Source: a bacterium
GTDB taxonomy: Bacteria > Planctomycetota > Planctomycetia > Kolteriales > Kolteriaceae
Assembly (NCBI GenBank): GCA_019748235.1
Contig: JAIEPU010000018.1
Span: 1 to 59,309, forward strand
Direction: 5' to 3'
Length of the DNA stretch: 59,309 bases
Shown: positions 35,781 through 44,472 of the stretch, piece by piece
Layout of the letters: each line of letters opens with the position of its first letter
How positions within the stretch are numbered: the stretch's first letter is position 1
The notes under the pieces: generated by a model
Seen by the model: the letters and a program-made list of their open reading frames with translations, nothing else
Database searches by the model: none
What the model was told of the DNA's origin: nothing
Program-made: the position numbers and the translations under genes

Positions 35781-35912
35781 GCATGGTAAACCTCATCTTT
35801 TGATCGCCGACTCATTTTCTTGCTGGCGTCTCCCACTCCACCCGTTTTGATGGATACAATCGGGTCGTCGTCGTGAATTGACAGCGTTTTGCCCAACCCA
35901 GGAGTTAAATAG

Positions 35913-36707
35913 ATGAAGAGAATGAACTGGCGGGTCAGTTCGATCGTTCCGTTTCTCGTCGCCTGTTCGGCATTGCCAGTTCTAGGAGACGAGTATCTCA
36001 ATGGAATCGAATGGCAGGAACCTCCGGTAGTGAAACCCGGAGAGAACGGAGCACCGCCGTCCGATGCGATCGTCCTTTTCGACGGAAAGGACTTCTCGGC
36101 ATGGAATGGGGCGAAGAATTGGAAAATCGTTGATGGAGCGATGGTCTGCGGAAAGGGAGATCTCCACTCGAAACAGGGATTCGGTGATTGCCAATTGCAC
36201 ATCGAATGGTCTTCTCCCACTCCTCCTACGGGCGAGGGTCAAGGGCGAGGGAATAGCGGCGTCTTTTTCATGGACACCTACGAGCTACAAGTGCTCGATT
36301 CATACGAGAACGAAACTTACTTCGATGGGCAGGCAGGCGCTATTTACAAACAAACACCTCCAATGGCGAATGCGATGAAGCCCCCCGGAACCTGGAACGT
36401 CTATGATGTGATTTGGACCGCTCCCCGGTTCAATGATGATGGATCGTTGAAGTCTCCCGCTTATATCACCGCACTTCAGAACGGCGTCTTGATTTTGAAC
36501 CATTTCGAATTGAAGGGAGATACGCCGTTCACAGCGCCTCCCAGCTACAACAAACATGCCGATCGACTTCCCCTTCGTTTGCAAGATCATGGCAATCCGA
36601 CACGCTTCCGAAACATCTGGGTGCGAGAGATCAAGCCCGTGGTCGGCAAGCAAGTGAAGAAGCCCTTCATGCGTAAGCCAAACGGCGAGGAAGTGCCGAT
36701 TCAGTAA
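35913..36707 (+). CDS. DUF1080 (3-keto-disaccharide hydrolase-like) secreted protein
   Basis: A 264-residue protein with a signal peptide at about 1-25 (IVPFLVACSALPVLG). It carries the DUF1080 jelly-roll domain: IVLFDGKDFSAWNG near 52-65, WKIVDGAMVCGKGD, GFGDCQLHIEWSSP, GNSGVFFMDTYELQVLDSYE and the terminal LPLRLQDHGNPTRFRNIWVR. This concanavalin-like domain is abundant in planctomycetes and bacteroidetes, and some members hydrolyse 3-keto-disaccharides made by Gfo/Idh-type dehydrogenases. It may therefore be functionally tied to the Gfo/Idh genes at 7445 and 9829, though it is not in their operon. AGGAG lies 9 nt before the ATG. A strong hairpin terminator follows 46 nt after the stop. Confidence 0.9.
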   Translation: MKRMNWRVSSIVPFLVACSALPVLGDEYLNGIEWQEPPVVKPGENGAPPSDAIVLFDGKDFSAWNGAKNWKIVDGAMVCGKGDLHSKQGFGDCQLHIEWSSPTPPTGEGQGRGNSGVFFMDTYELQVLDSYENETYFDGQAGAIYKQTPPMANAMKPPGTWNVYDVIWTAPRFNDDGSLKSPAYITALQNGVLILNHFELKGDTPFTAPPSYNKHADRLPLRLQDHGNPTRFRNIWVREIKPVVGKQVKKPFMRKPNGEEVPIQ

Positions 36708-36753
36708 TGGAATTGATTTTCAACGGCTCGTGATTACCCCTCATGAAAACGAC

Positions 36754-36779
36754 GTGCGGTCGGACAAATCCGGCCGCAC
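36754..36779 (+). terminator. Intrinsic terminator after the DUF1080 gene
   Basis: The arms GTGCGGTCGGA (36754-36764) and TCCGGCCGCAC (36769-36779) pair over 11 bp with one G-T wobble around a CAAA loop. A T-rich stretch follows (TCGTTGTTTCC, then CTTTTTT). This is the clearest Rho-independent terminator in the window. It would stop plus-strand transcription before the convergent fasciclin gene. Confidence 0.75.
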
Positions 36780-36900
36780 TCGTTGTTTCCACTCTTTTTT
36801 CTCACTGATGCGTTATCGTCATAACGGCAAGAGTTGGGTTTAGAGCAATTCCGCGAAGGAGAATGTGGAAGAAATGAACTCCGGGGAATGACTCGTAAAC

Positions 36901-37848
36901 TCATTCTTTCGGAAGAAGAACGGCATCTATCACGTGAATGACGCCATTACTCGTTTCGATGTCAGCTTTGATCACCGTCGCGTCGTTGATCTTGACACCG
37001 TTCTTCGCGTCGACCGTAACCGATTGGCCTTGCAAGGTCTTGGCTGAGTCGAGCTTCACGACATCGTTCGACAAGACTTTCCCCGCTACGACGTGATACG
37101 TCAGGATCGCGGCCAACTTCTCCTTGTTTTCCGGCTTGAGAAGCGATTCGAGCGTACCGTCAGGGAGCTTCGAGAATGCCTCATCGGTGGGGGCGAAAAC
37201 GGTAAACGGCCCGGGCCCCTTCAATGTATCGACAAGTCCTGCCGCCTTGACGGCCTCGACAAGAGTTTTGAAAGACCCAGCATTCACCGCCGTGTCGACG
37301 ATATCTTTTTCGCCTGGCAATAGGACCGCGTCGATTACATGAATGACACCGTTGCTGCAATCGATATCCGTCTTTACGACATTCGCTCCATTCACTTTAA
37401 CGCCATTCGATGTGTCGATGGCGATCGATTCTCCTTGGACGGTCTTTGCTGATTTGATCTTCACCACGTCCGCGGCTTTGACATCGCCTGGGACGACGTG
37501 ATAGGTCAGGATCGCTGTCAACTTTGCCTTGTTTTCCGGCTTGAGGAGCGTTTCAACAGTTCCTGCGGGGAGTTTCGCGAATGCTTCGTCGGTGGGCGCG
37601 AATACGGTGAATGGACCATTCCCTTTCAAGGTATCGACCAGACCTGCCGCCTTCACCGCCGCCACAAGCGTTTTGAACGAGTTGGCGCTGACAGCGGTGT
37701 CAACGATATCCGACTTCGTTTCGTGCTTGACGGCGATGGTGGTCACCGCACTTCCCGCGCACTTCTTGCCCGCCTCTGCCGCGGATGCCCCTAGCAGCAA
37801 CAATGTGGCGGTACCATAGACGTAACGGGACTTAAATGCATGCAACAT
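36901..37848 (-). CDS. Secreted protein with two fasciclin (FAS1) domains
   Basis: A 315-residue exported protein. The signal peptide is at about 1-26 ([15 protein letters not shown]). Two FAS1 domains follow at about 47-178 and 182-315, each with the H1 motif [13 protein letters not shown], the TYHVV motif and the closing [13 protein letters not shown]. The two copies are nearly identical in sequence ([29 protein letters not shown]), pointing to a recent internal duplication. FAS1 domains mediate weak adhesion to cell-surface or matrix components. The start is certain: AAGGAG lies 6 nt before the ATG at 37848. A plausible promoter lies about 180 nt upstream. The gene faces the DUF1080 gene, separated by a terminator. 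Confidence 0.93.
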   Translation of the reverse strand: MLHAFKSRYVYGTATLLLLGASAAEAGKKCAGSAVTTIAVKHETKSDIVDTAVSANSFKTLVAAVKAAGLVDTLKGNGPFTVFAPTDEAFAKLPAGTVETLLKPENKAKLTAILTYHVVPGDVKAADVVKIKSAKTVQGESIAIDTSNGVKVNGANVVKTDIDCSNGVIHVIDAVLLPGEKDIVDTAVNAGSFKTLVEAVKAAGLVDTLKGPGPFTVFAPTDEAFSKLPDGTLESLLKPENKEKLAAILTYHVVAGKVLSNDVVKLDSAKTLQGQSVTVDAKNGVKINDATVIKADIETSNGVIHVIDAVLLPKE

Positions 37849-37854
37849 GCAATG

Positions 37855-37860
37855 CTCCTT
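37855..37860 (-). promoter_or_regulatory. Ribosome binding site of the fasciclin gene
   Basis: AAGGAG on the minus strand, six nucleotides before the ATG; it fixes the start codon and is one of the strongest Shine-Dalgarno sites in the window. Confidence 0.8.
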
Positions 37861-38029
37861 GGATCTGGCGTTTTGATGGAAAGTAATGGAGTGAGTCAGT
37901 TTTCCGAGATCGTCCCTGTGTCAATCTCCGACCAAGAGACCGACAAGTTCCCGCAGGCGAAGGAGATGACCAGCACAGACAGCGAATGAACGCATCTGTC
38001 GCATCGGTCTCTTCTAAACTGATCGTGAA

Positions 38030-38057
38030 ATTGTAGAGAGGAGCAAAGCTGCTGCAA
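38030..38057 (-). promoter_or_regulatory. Possible sigma-70-type promoter of the fasciclin gene
   Basis: On the minus strand TTGCAG (38052-38057) and TACAAT (38030-38035) are separated by 16 nt. The -10 element matches the consensus at five of six positions, the -35 at three. It would give a leader of about 175 nt. Planctomycete promoters are poorly defined, so this is tentative. Confidence 0.3.
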
Positions 38058-38097
38058 AAAGAATTCGTGCAAATCGTTCGAATTGAGGTCCGCGTTC

Positions 38098-40281
38098 CTA
38101 TTCGTATTCGAGGATCAGGACTTCGTGAACATCGGAGACCGTTGCTTCGATGTGACTCCCGTTCTGCTTCAATTGGGTCGATGATCCGATGGACGATGCT
38201 TTCCGAATCGGATGCTGGGTGTCGATAACGACGCGAAATGTCGGAGGCTCTTCCATAGGGGTCGGAAGGACGAACGGTCGATTGATTGCCGGTGTCGTTT
38301 GAGGAGGAGAATTGTAACCGAGAAGGTGTATGCGAAGGATGTGTTGTTCGCGATCATCCGTGACGACAGTCTCCACATTGGCTGGGGCGTTAATACGAAC
38401 TCGAGGCGATGGATTTAGAAATCGAACCGCATCCACAAGAATCGCTCGTGCTTCGACAATCGCATGCTCGCTAGCTGTCGCATAATCGGGTGAACCCGCG
38501 AACGTGATCACCGTTCCTTGCCCAAGATTATTTCGGAGTATCGCTGGACCAACGACGGATTCGGCACTCATCGGCCATTCGGTCCCTTCCTTTCCTTCTT
38601 TTTGCCGGACGGTGCGAAACGCCTTCATCAAATAACCCGAGCTATTAGCATTCGTTGGTTTCCAGATAGCTGCCGGACCCTTCAGAAGAAACGGCCAATT
38701 GGTGCGGAGTCCGACTGTTGTCGATGCGGACCAAGGGATGGGGGAACGCTCATCCCATTTAACCCACTGGTCAAGTGACTCAAGTGTGCCCACGAGTTTG
38801 GCGCCAACAAGTTCCTCCACCGAAGAGGTAGGGGCGGGTCGACCCAACTCGTCGAAACAACCGGGCTGTCCGGTGAAGATGAGCTTTCCTCCCTGATCGA
38901 CGTATTGGTGAAATAGAAGGACTTCTCGAGGTGACAGAATCACCGCATTTGGAACAAGAACGACGGGATATGAGCGTAAGCTCTCAAGCGTTAAGTTCTC
39001 ATCGAGCAACACACCGAAGGGGATATGGTGGTACACCATCGCTCGATGAGCCCCTTGAAAGTGCTGAAAGTATTTGGCCGGCGCTTGGCGTCCCCACCAA
39101 TCTCGGGTCCGGTGGCTAAAGTAGATTCCGACCTCCTGTACCGGTACGTGACCGAAGTGTTGTCGTTTCTGTCTCGCTTCTTCAAAGGCGGACCCTATCC
39201 GCTCATACGCGACAGGGTCAAGCCCGCCATCGAACCCAGTCTTATCGACCATCGTCACGAAGGCGCCATGTGAGAGCAGGGTGAATAGTTCCCACCTTAA
39301 ATCGGCCAAGGGACGCGTTGTTTGATCGTGATACATCCGAACGCCGCGCTGCATGGCGACCTGCACAGGTTTGCCCGGTGTGGCAGCTCGATAAAACTCA
39401 GTATTCAATCCGACGGTTAAGGCGCTAAATCCCCAGACGCCGGTCTCACCTGTTACGAAGTCGCCGTTATTCGCGTGTTGCACGGGACGCTGACCAACTT
39501 CGAACGAGAAGGGGGGATTGCCGTGATAATTGAAATCAACGGTGGCCTCTGGATTTACCTGCCGTACGTGATCGGCTAGCGCTTTCTCGAACAAATCGCT
39601 AGATTGGTAACGGAACTGAAGCATTCGATCCCATTTCTCATCCCATGTGACTTCCTTCAGAATGGGGTGACCGAATTGCTCCTTAAACTGTCGTTGGCAC
39701 GTTTCGCACCAGCATCCGTAGGGTTCCCCGAATCCTTGGTCAAGCATGTCGATGTGGAAACCATCGATGCCGTAAGAAAGCTGTTCGGAAAGCATCGTCT
39801 TCATAGCATCGAGATAGCCGGAGCGAAGACAGAACCTTCCTAGGGGTTTGCCGTCAATGCCTCGCATCTCGAATTCAGGATGATCTTTGAGGAAGTGTCC
39901 CGCTTGCTGTACGACACAATACGCGATGATCGGAATTTGGAGGCCTTTCGCTTCTGCCATCGCCTCGGCAAGTGGATCGCGCTGTCCCAAGCCTGGGGCT
40001 TTCCGAAGTAGCTTCGAATTGTAGTAGGCATAGTCGCCGTCGCGAACCCAAAGAACAAGGTACTCACTTCGAGCCTTGGCCGCCTGCTTGACGATCTCCT
40101 TGCCATCGAATTTGGCGGCATAGCGAATGTCGGTGGGATCGCTGTAGCCAAACTGAGCTCCCGTCGGCCCTACCTCCATGCCGACCAGATGACGCTTATA
40201 CCATGGCATTTCGTCTGCTTTGATCGTGGCAGAGAAGAGCAAAAACGTCGTCAACAGCAGAATTGGCTTCAAGGCGATCAC
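38098..40281 (-). CDS. Secreted glycosidase-like protein (GHL6/beta-galactosidase trimerisation type)
   Basis: A 727-residue protein with a signal peptide at about 1-22. The first half is a TIM-barrel of the putative glycosidase group (GHL6/GH42-related). YGIDGFHIDMLDQGFG at about 170-184 puts Asp178 at the end of strand 4, where these families carry a catalytic acid. CWCETCQRQF gives Cys190, Cys192 and Cys195. Further conserved parts are VDFNYHGNPP and the AMQRGVRMYHDQTTRP stretch. The second half (about 430-540) has VVLVPNAVILSPREVLLFHQ followed by YVDQGGKLIFTGQPG, the Rossmann-like beta-galactosidase trimerisation domain. The substrate is unknown, probably a plant or algal polysaccharide. 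Its start overlaps the stop of the gene at 40278 by 4 nt, so the two are co-translated and probably act on one substrate. Confidence 0.82.
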   Translation of the reverse strand: MIALKPILLLTTFLLFSATIKADEMPWYKRHLVGMEVGPTGAQFGYSDPTDIRYAAKFDGKEIVKQAAKARSEYLVLWVRDGDYAYYNSKLLRKAPGLGQRDPLAEAMAEAKGLQIPIIAYCVVQQAGHFLKDHPEFEMRGIDGKPLGRFCLRSGYLDAMKTMLSEQLSYGIDGFHIDMLDQGFGEPYGCWCETCQRQFKEQFGHPILKEVTWDEKWDRMLQFRYQSSDLFEKALADHVRQVNPEATVDFNYHGNPPFSFEVGQRPVQHANNGDFVTGETGVWGFSALTVGLNTEFYRAATPGKPVQVAMQRGVRMYHDQTTRPLADLRWELFTLLSHGAFVTMVDKTGFDGGLDPVAYERIGSAFEEARQKRQHFGHVPVQEVGIYFSHRTRDWWGRQAPAKYFQHFQGAHRAMVYHHIPFGVLLDENLTLESLRSYPVVLVPNAVILSPREVLLFHQYVDQGGKLIFTGQPGCFDELGRPAPTSSVEELVGAKLVGTLESLDQWVKWDERSPIPWSASTTVGLRTNWPFLLKGPAAIWKPTNANSSGYLMKAFRTVRQKEGKEGTEWPMSAESVVGPAILRNNLGQGTVITFAGSPDYATASEHAIVEARAILVDAVRFLNPSPRVRINAPANVETVVTDDREQHILRIHLLGYNSPPQTTPAINRPFVLPTPMEEPPTFRVVIDTQHPIRKASSIGSSTQLKQNGSHIEATVSDVHEVLILEYE

Positions 40282-42572
40282 TCCTCAGAAAGACGAACGA
40301 TCCAGGTTTCCTTATCGAGCATCGGCCGATGAATTTGTTTCGTGCGACGGGAAATCAATTCATCGGTGAACGGATCAATGAGCGTCACCGGACGAGGAAA
40401 AGAGATGTCCCGAACTCCCTTCCCGTCAGCATTAATAGTTAGGTACTGTCGGCTGGCATAGAGTGTGTCGTTTCGGTCACTGTAGAGGTGAACCCCCGCT
40501 CTTCGTGCCAAACCAGCGAGAATCGAGGCCGGAAGAACTGGATTGAGCGTGTAAACGCTCGTCCAATCATCCAATGCTTTCATCGCAAATGCGACATCCT
40601 TATTGCCCGCGAGTCGGCCCAAGGGAATGGCAGTTGGATCCTCGACAGCGAGTAAATCAAGCCAGATGTGAGGATGACCGACAGGAGATTCATTCATCGG
40701 AGGAGACTGCGAATTCGCAACCTCGAAAAGGGAGCGAGCTTCATCGCTTAATTCCAGGAGAGCTTGGACACGTCCCCGCGCTGGATGGCTTGCGAGATGG
40801 AATCTTGTTAACGATCGCAATCTATTGATGGACTCATTGTTGTTCTCAAACAAGCCGGTCGCGTAGCACCAGAGAACCGTTCTCCCTTTCCGAAGAACGT
40901 CTCGTTCGATCTGCTGACGCTGCTTTGCCGATAAATGAAAGCAGTTCAAGAAGATCACGAACTTGTATCTATCAAGATCGGCGTCACCCAAGTCATCGAC
41001 GAGGATCGAATCATGAGGTGCGCCGATCTTCGTGAACTGCACTTGGGCCGGCTGGAGGGACTGTTGCAGGAACGGACTTTCGAAGGTGGCGTAACTGCAA
41101 GAGACTTCATCAGAGATAACGAGAATCTCCGCGACACTCGACGTGTCATGATTCGCTGAACGCTCCAGGGCTCGATTGAGTCGCTCAACTTCTTTCATGA
41201 GTTGAGGATCATCGAAATATCCTCCATGTAGATCGAAGAAGCTCTGATAAATCCCTTGTCCGAGGACGAATCCAGCGCTCCGTTGATATTGCCAGATACT
41301 TTCCTGAGGGGATTCAGTGACGCCGAGTTCCTTGCGATACCGTTCGACGACCTCGCGATCCGTTCTCGACTTGTTGATCTCATCGTAACGAAAAGAGACG
41401 GTGTCGTTATCGTGGTACCAAAGCTTTCCGTGGCGCGCGACCGAAGTGATGGGGGAACGAGCATAGTCGGCGCCTCTCCCGAGATGCCGATCAAAATAGC
41501 TTGCCGTCACAGCGACGAAATCGAGATTGGGCGATCGAAGTAGCCGGCTCAGTGCGTTATGGCCATATTCTGGATCACCGCCGAACTCAAACATGTAGCA
41601 GTAAAATGCACCAACGACCTTTGTTCCACCCGACGCATTTTTCGCGGCGCGGAGAAAAACCTCCATCGTGTCGGGAACGAGATCGTTGTAAAAGAGATAC
41701 CAATCGATCACGGACATTTCGGATCGAGGATTGCGAAACGTTCGATCTCGCCCTTGCTGGCGGACTTCGGGTGATGGAATTGTCACCGCTTCAAAACTCA
41801 GATCCTTTTGATTCCAAGATTCTTGAAGAGCTTCTGAACTCTCGTACTTGTTACGAAGCCATTGTTGGAATGCTTTGACGGCATGAACACTGTAGTCGCT
41901 CAGCTGACCGGTGTGAATGCTCCAATGATACCATTCTTCACTCATCAGCCCGGTGATCACATATCCAAAAATATGATCGCGGTAATCGGAAGTGAGTGTG
42001 TGGCTGATGAGTTGCTGAAGTGCCTGAGCCGTCTCCTCTCGCCATTGAACGGAAGCGAGGGAGGGGAACGCCTTCTGATCTCGACCGTGCCCGACTCCGT
42101 CCGAGTACTTCGTCGTGCCATCGAAAAACCGTTGACACTCGTTGGAATGACCATCCACCCACCACGAGGGAGTCGTCACATAGATGCGGGGCATCAAGAG
42201 TGCTGCCGGCTGAACGTCGAGAATTCGATGAGCAACTTCATCAAACTTCGTGAAGTCGAAATTGTCTGGGCCTCGCCAAACCTCTGGACCAAAGCCAGGA
42301 CCTAAGTTCACCGAGAAGCCAAATACTTTTGTCCCGGCATCGGCGAATTGCTGGAAGTATTTGGTGCTGGGGACGTAAGTCTCAAAGACTGGCTGGGAGA
42401 ATGGTTGGCCGTCGATGAAGAAATGAGGCCGTCCCTGATGCAGGCCGACTCTTGTTTTGGGTCCGGAAATTGGCGAAGCCGCTTGGGCAATATTCGGTTG
42501 ATTCAATTGCCCTGCGACCGCACCGGCAAGCGACGCATAGCTCAGAAACTCCCGACGACTGATTGATTGCAT
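40278..42572 (-). CDS. Tat-exported glycosidase-like protein (GH42-related)
   Basis: A 764-residue protein from the ATG at 42572. It starts MQSISRREFLSYASLAGAV, a twin-arginine signal with SRREFLS. The frame runs open for 45 codons further upstream, but that part has no Tat signal or family similarity. The catalytic half resembles GH42/GH14-like TIM barrels: a long-range FDFTKFDEVAHRILD, MPRIYVTTPSWWVDGH and VIDWYLFYNDLVPDTMEVFL, then FVAVTASYFDRH. The C-terminal part has DADLDRYKFVIFLNCFHLS and RDVLRKGRTVLWCYATGLF, a trimerisation-like domain shared with its partner at 38098. I cannot fix the catalytic acids. It is the first gene of the two-gene unit, and both products leave the cytoplasm, by Tat here and by Sec for the partner. 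Confidence 0.8.
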   Translation of the reverse strand: MQSISRREFLSYASLAGAVAGQLNQPNIAQAASPISGPKTRVGLHQGRPHFFIDGQPFSQPVFETYVPSTKYFQQFADAGTKVFGFSVNLGPGFGPEVWRGPDNFDFTKFDEVAHRILDVQPAALLMPRIYVTTPSWWVDGHSNECQRFFDGTTKYSDGVGHGRDQKAFPSLASVQWREETAQALQQLISHTLTSDYRDHIFGYVITGLMSEEWYHWSIHTGQLSDYSVHAVKAFQQWLRNKYESSEALQESWNQKDLSFEAVTIPSPEVRQQGRDRTFRNPRSEMSVIDWYLFYNDLVPDTMEVFLRAAKNASGGTKVVGAFYCYMFEFGGDPEYGHNALSRLLRSPNLDFVAVTASYFDRHLGRGADYARSPITSVARHGKLWYHDNDTVSFRYDEINKSRTDREVVERYRKELGVTESPQESIWQYQRSAGFVLGQGIYQSFFDLHGGYFDDPQLMKEVERLNRALERSANHDTSSVAEILVISDEVSCSYATFESPFLQQSLQPAQVQFTKIGAPHDSILVDDLGDADLDRYKFVIFLNCFHLSAKQRQQIERDVLRKGRTVLWCYATGLFENNNESINRLRSLTRFHLASHPARGRVQALLELSDEARSLFEVANSQSPPMNESPVGHPHIWLDLLAVEDPTAIPLGRLAGNKDVAFAMKALDDWTSVYTLNPVLPASILAGLARRAGVHLYSDRNDTLYASRQYLTINADGKGVRDISFPRPVTLIDPFTDELISRRTKQIHRPMLDKETWIVRLSEE

Positions 42573-43556
42573 CGAATGGTGACCCTTGTTGCGGGAAGTT
42601 TGATCTCGCGGCCCGAAATGAGCATATTTGTCATGACATCCAAACAATCGTTTGGAATTTTCGCCTGCTCCGCACAGCAGTTCGGCGTCTCCGCCTGCGG
42701 CAATCATTGTTCACTTCAAGACGATTTACCTTGGTCCGCTTCTCTGGACCCATCAATCAAGGTGCAAGTTCGAGATTGTAGTTCCGAAAGTCGCAGCTTT
42801 CGACAATCAAATCGAGCATCTATGTATCGAGCTTATGGTTGATATCGAATCCACGTGGACGGGGTTGGAGATCGCCGCCAAGAAGGCAACAGCTTTCGAA
42901 TGCTGAGTCGACTCCCCAAGAGCGAAGATGAATGCAGCGAGCAAGGTATTTGAACAAGTACGAAAGTTAACGATCGAATATCCATCTTTGATGAACGAGA
43001 TTGAGCTGGCGGAGCATGATTTGAGATGGGCGGCGATGGCCGCTGCCAATGCAAAAGCCGACCTTTTCGACAGGAAAATGATTTCAGGGGACAAGTCGCG
43101 GCCTTCGAGCAGGGGCGGCGAGAGGCGGAGGGAACGTTCGAAGAGGTTCGCCCCCACCTGGAACATGCCTAATGATTATCTCATCAAGCCATTCCGGCCC
43201 GAGCAACTGTCGACCAAGATTGCTCGATTGACGCGCGGATCGGTCGTTTCATCGTAAGTGAACATTGATAAAGTGTCGATGTCCCAGTCTCGTTACAACA
43301 GCGTCATTCGCTGAGCTTGATCGACAAACCGCACTCAAGTCTTCGTTTCGATGCGTGTAACGGGCTCCGAGTTTAAGACCGCTACTTTGACGAAGTCTAG
43401 ACTCGATTCCTTCTAAGTCGTGTCTATCCATCGATCGTCAAGTGTTCCCACCATATAAACAATTCGTGGCAATTTCGGGAGGATGCGGGCTATTCTCTCT
43501 GCTCCTTTTCCGAACGCCGAGTACTCTCTCTGGCTCGGAGCTTTACGGCTATCAGT
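42573..43556. other. 984-nt gene-poor region with a possible response-regulator fragment
   Basis: It lies between divergent genes and is the longest gene-poor stretch. Several overlapping short frames exist on both strands. One plus-strand frame ends in a segment that looks like the last helix of a receiver domain (listed separately). The rest (42573-43150 and 43258-43556) shows no recognisable coding, RNA or repeat feature. It probably holds the promoters for both neighbours. Confidence 0.5.
43165..43257 (+). pseudogene. Possible remnant of a response-regulator receiver domain
   Basis: The last 30 codons of a 109-codon frame (42928-43257) read MPNDYLIKPFRPEQLSTKIARLTRG, closely like the beta-5/alpha-5 end of receiver domains, including the conserved Lys-Pro pair. 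The phosphorylated aspartate and the acidic pair of a full receiver are missing, and the upstream part of the frame does not resemble the family. I read it as the tail of a decayed gene. It could also be a short protein or chance similarity. Confidence 0.3.
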
Positions 43557-44240
43557 ATGAACCGGCGCGTGTGGATCGTTCTATTCATCTTGCTCTTAGC
43601 AGGGGTGCTTTGGGGGACTCATCTGTTCTGGTGGGATGTTCAGTCGATCATCGATCACGAGGATAAGATTCGTCAATTCGTTAAACAACGGCCGGTTGAA
43701 GCAACCTTCCTTGGTTTTGTTATTCATACTCTCCTCTGTTTTGTGCCAGGAGCGGGCGGGAAGTCGCTCATCATGGGGTGGCTGTTCGGATTCTGGTCGG
43801 CGCTCATTCAAGTGAATGTTGGATTGACGATTGCTGCGGTGTCAACATTTGAGCTTAGTCGATATTTGTTTCGTGATGCAGTGCGGCGTCGATTGGGTAC
43901 AAGCCTAGATAGAATCGATCAGGCGATTGCGAGGGAGGGGGGATACTTCTTATTCGCACTGCGGCTGGCTCATGGACCGTACACGATCACCAATTATACG
44001 ATGGGAGCAACGAGCATCAGTATTCGGTCGTTTTGGCTGGCGACGCAGTTCGGGATGATTCCAGGAAACATATTATTCGTTTATACGGGCTCTCAGTTTC
44101 CCACCCTCAAGCAACTCTCCGAACAGGGAGTCGTCAGTTTGTTGACTTGGCGTGTGATAGGAGCTTTTGCTCTTGTCGCGCTACTTCCCATCGTCATTCG
44201 AAGAATCAAGAGTGGGTACGGAGAAGTAAATAAGCAGTAA
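43557..44240 (+). CDS. VTT/DedA-type (TVP38/TMEM64 family) membrane protein
   Basis: A 227-residue integral membrane protein. It has an N-terminal helix (WIVLFILLLAGVLWGTHLFW), then FVKQRPVEATFLGFVIHTLL and CFVPGAGGKSLIMGWLFGFW, the conserved loop and glycine-rich re-entrant segment of the VTT (SNARE-associated) domain. ALRLAHGPYTITNYTMGATS is the second conserved block with the Arg-Leu-x-x-x-P-like pattern, followed by WLATQFGMIPGNILFVYTGS and a final helix (IGAFALVALLPIVIRRI). Bacterial members act in membrane lipid scrambling, polyprenyl-phosphate recycling or proton homeostasis; the specific role here is unknown. The ATG lies at 43557. No operon partner: the next gene is 232 nt away. Confidence 0.85.
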   Translation: MNRRVWIVLFILLLAGVLWGTHLFWWDVQSIIDHEDKIRQFVKQRPVEATFLGFVIHTLLCFVPGAGGKSLIMGWLFGFWSALIQVNVGLTIAAVSTFELSRYLFRDAVRRRLGTSLDRIDQAIAREGGYFLFALRLAHGPYTITNYTMGATSISIRSFWLATQFGMIPGNILFVYTGSQFPTLKQLSEQGVVSLLTWRVIGAFALVALLPIVIRRIKSGYGEVNKQ

Positions 44241-44438
44241 GTGCCCGGCGATGAATTACAGAAGCTGTCATTGAATGTCCTGTCCTGCCTGTCGAAAACG
44301 CCTCTTTGGTGTTCGGATGAGCATCTTTTCGGTCTTGAATGTTTTAAGCACTGATCAGACAGCTCGATTAATGATTGACCGCTCACCGGGTGGATTGGTA
44401 CGGTGTTAAAGTCAGCTGTCGATTCGCCGTTCGGCTGG

Positions 44439-44454
44439 CGGCACTTCTCTTGAA
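44439..44454 (+). promoter_or_regulatory. Sigma-54-like -24/-12 element before the PEP-CTERM gene
   Basis: CGGCACTTCTCTTGAA aligns with TGGCACGN4TTGCA: the GG and CAC of the -24 box and the TTG of the -12 box are kept with exact spacing, but the -12 C is replaced by A and the first T by C. Some PEP-CTERM genes in other bacteria are RpoN/PrsR-regulated. The transcript would start only about 10 nt before the ATG, which is short, so this is weak. Confidence 0.2.
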
Positions 44455-44472
44455 TGCTCGAAAGGCACATCC

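Noticed and set aside
42573..42707. N-terminal extension of the Tat glycosidase frame (45 codons)
   Set aside because: A Tat signal must be near the N-terminus; the ATG at 42572 places it correctly.
42807..43166. A 119-codon minus-strand frame in the gene-poor region
   Set aside because: Hydrophobic, but overlaps the opposite frame with receiver-like similarity and lacks a ribosome site or known family; probably chance.
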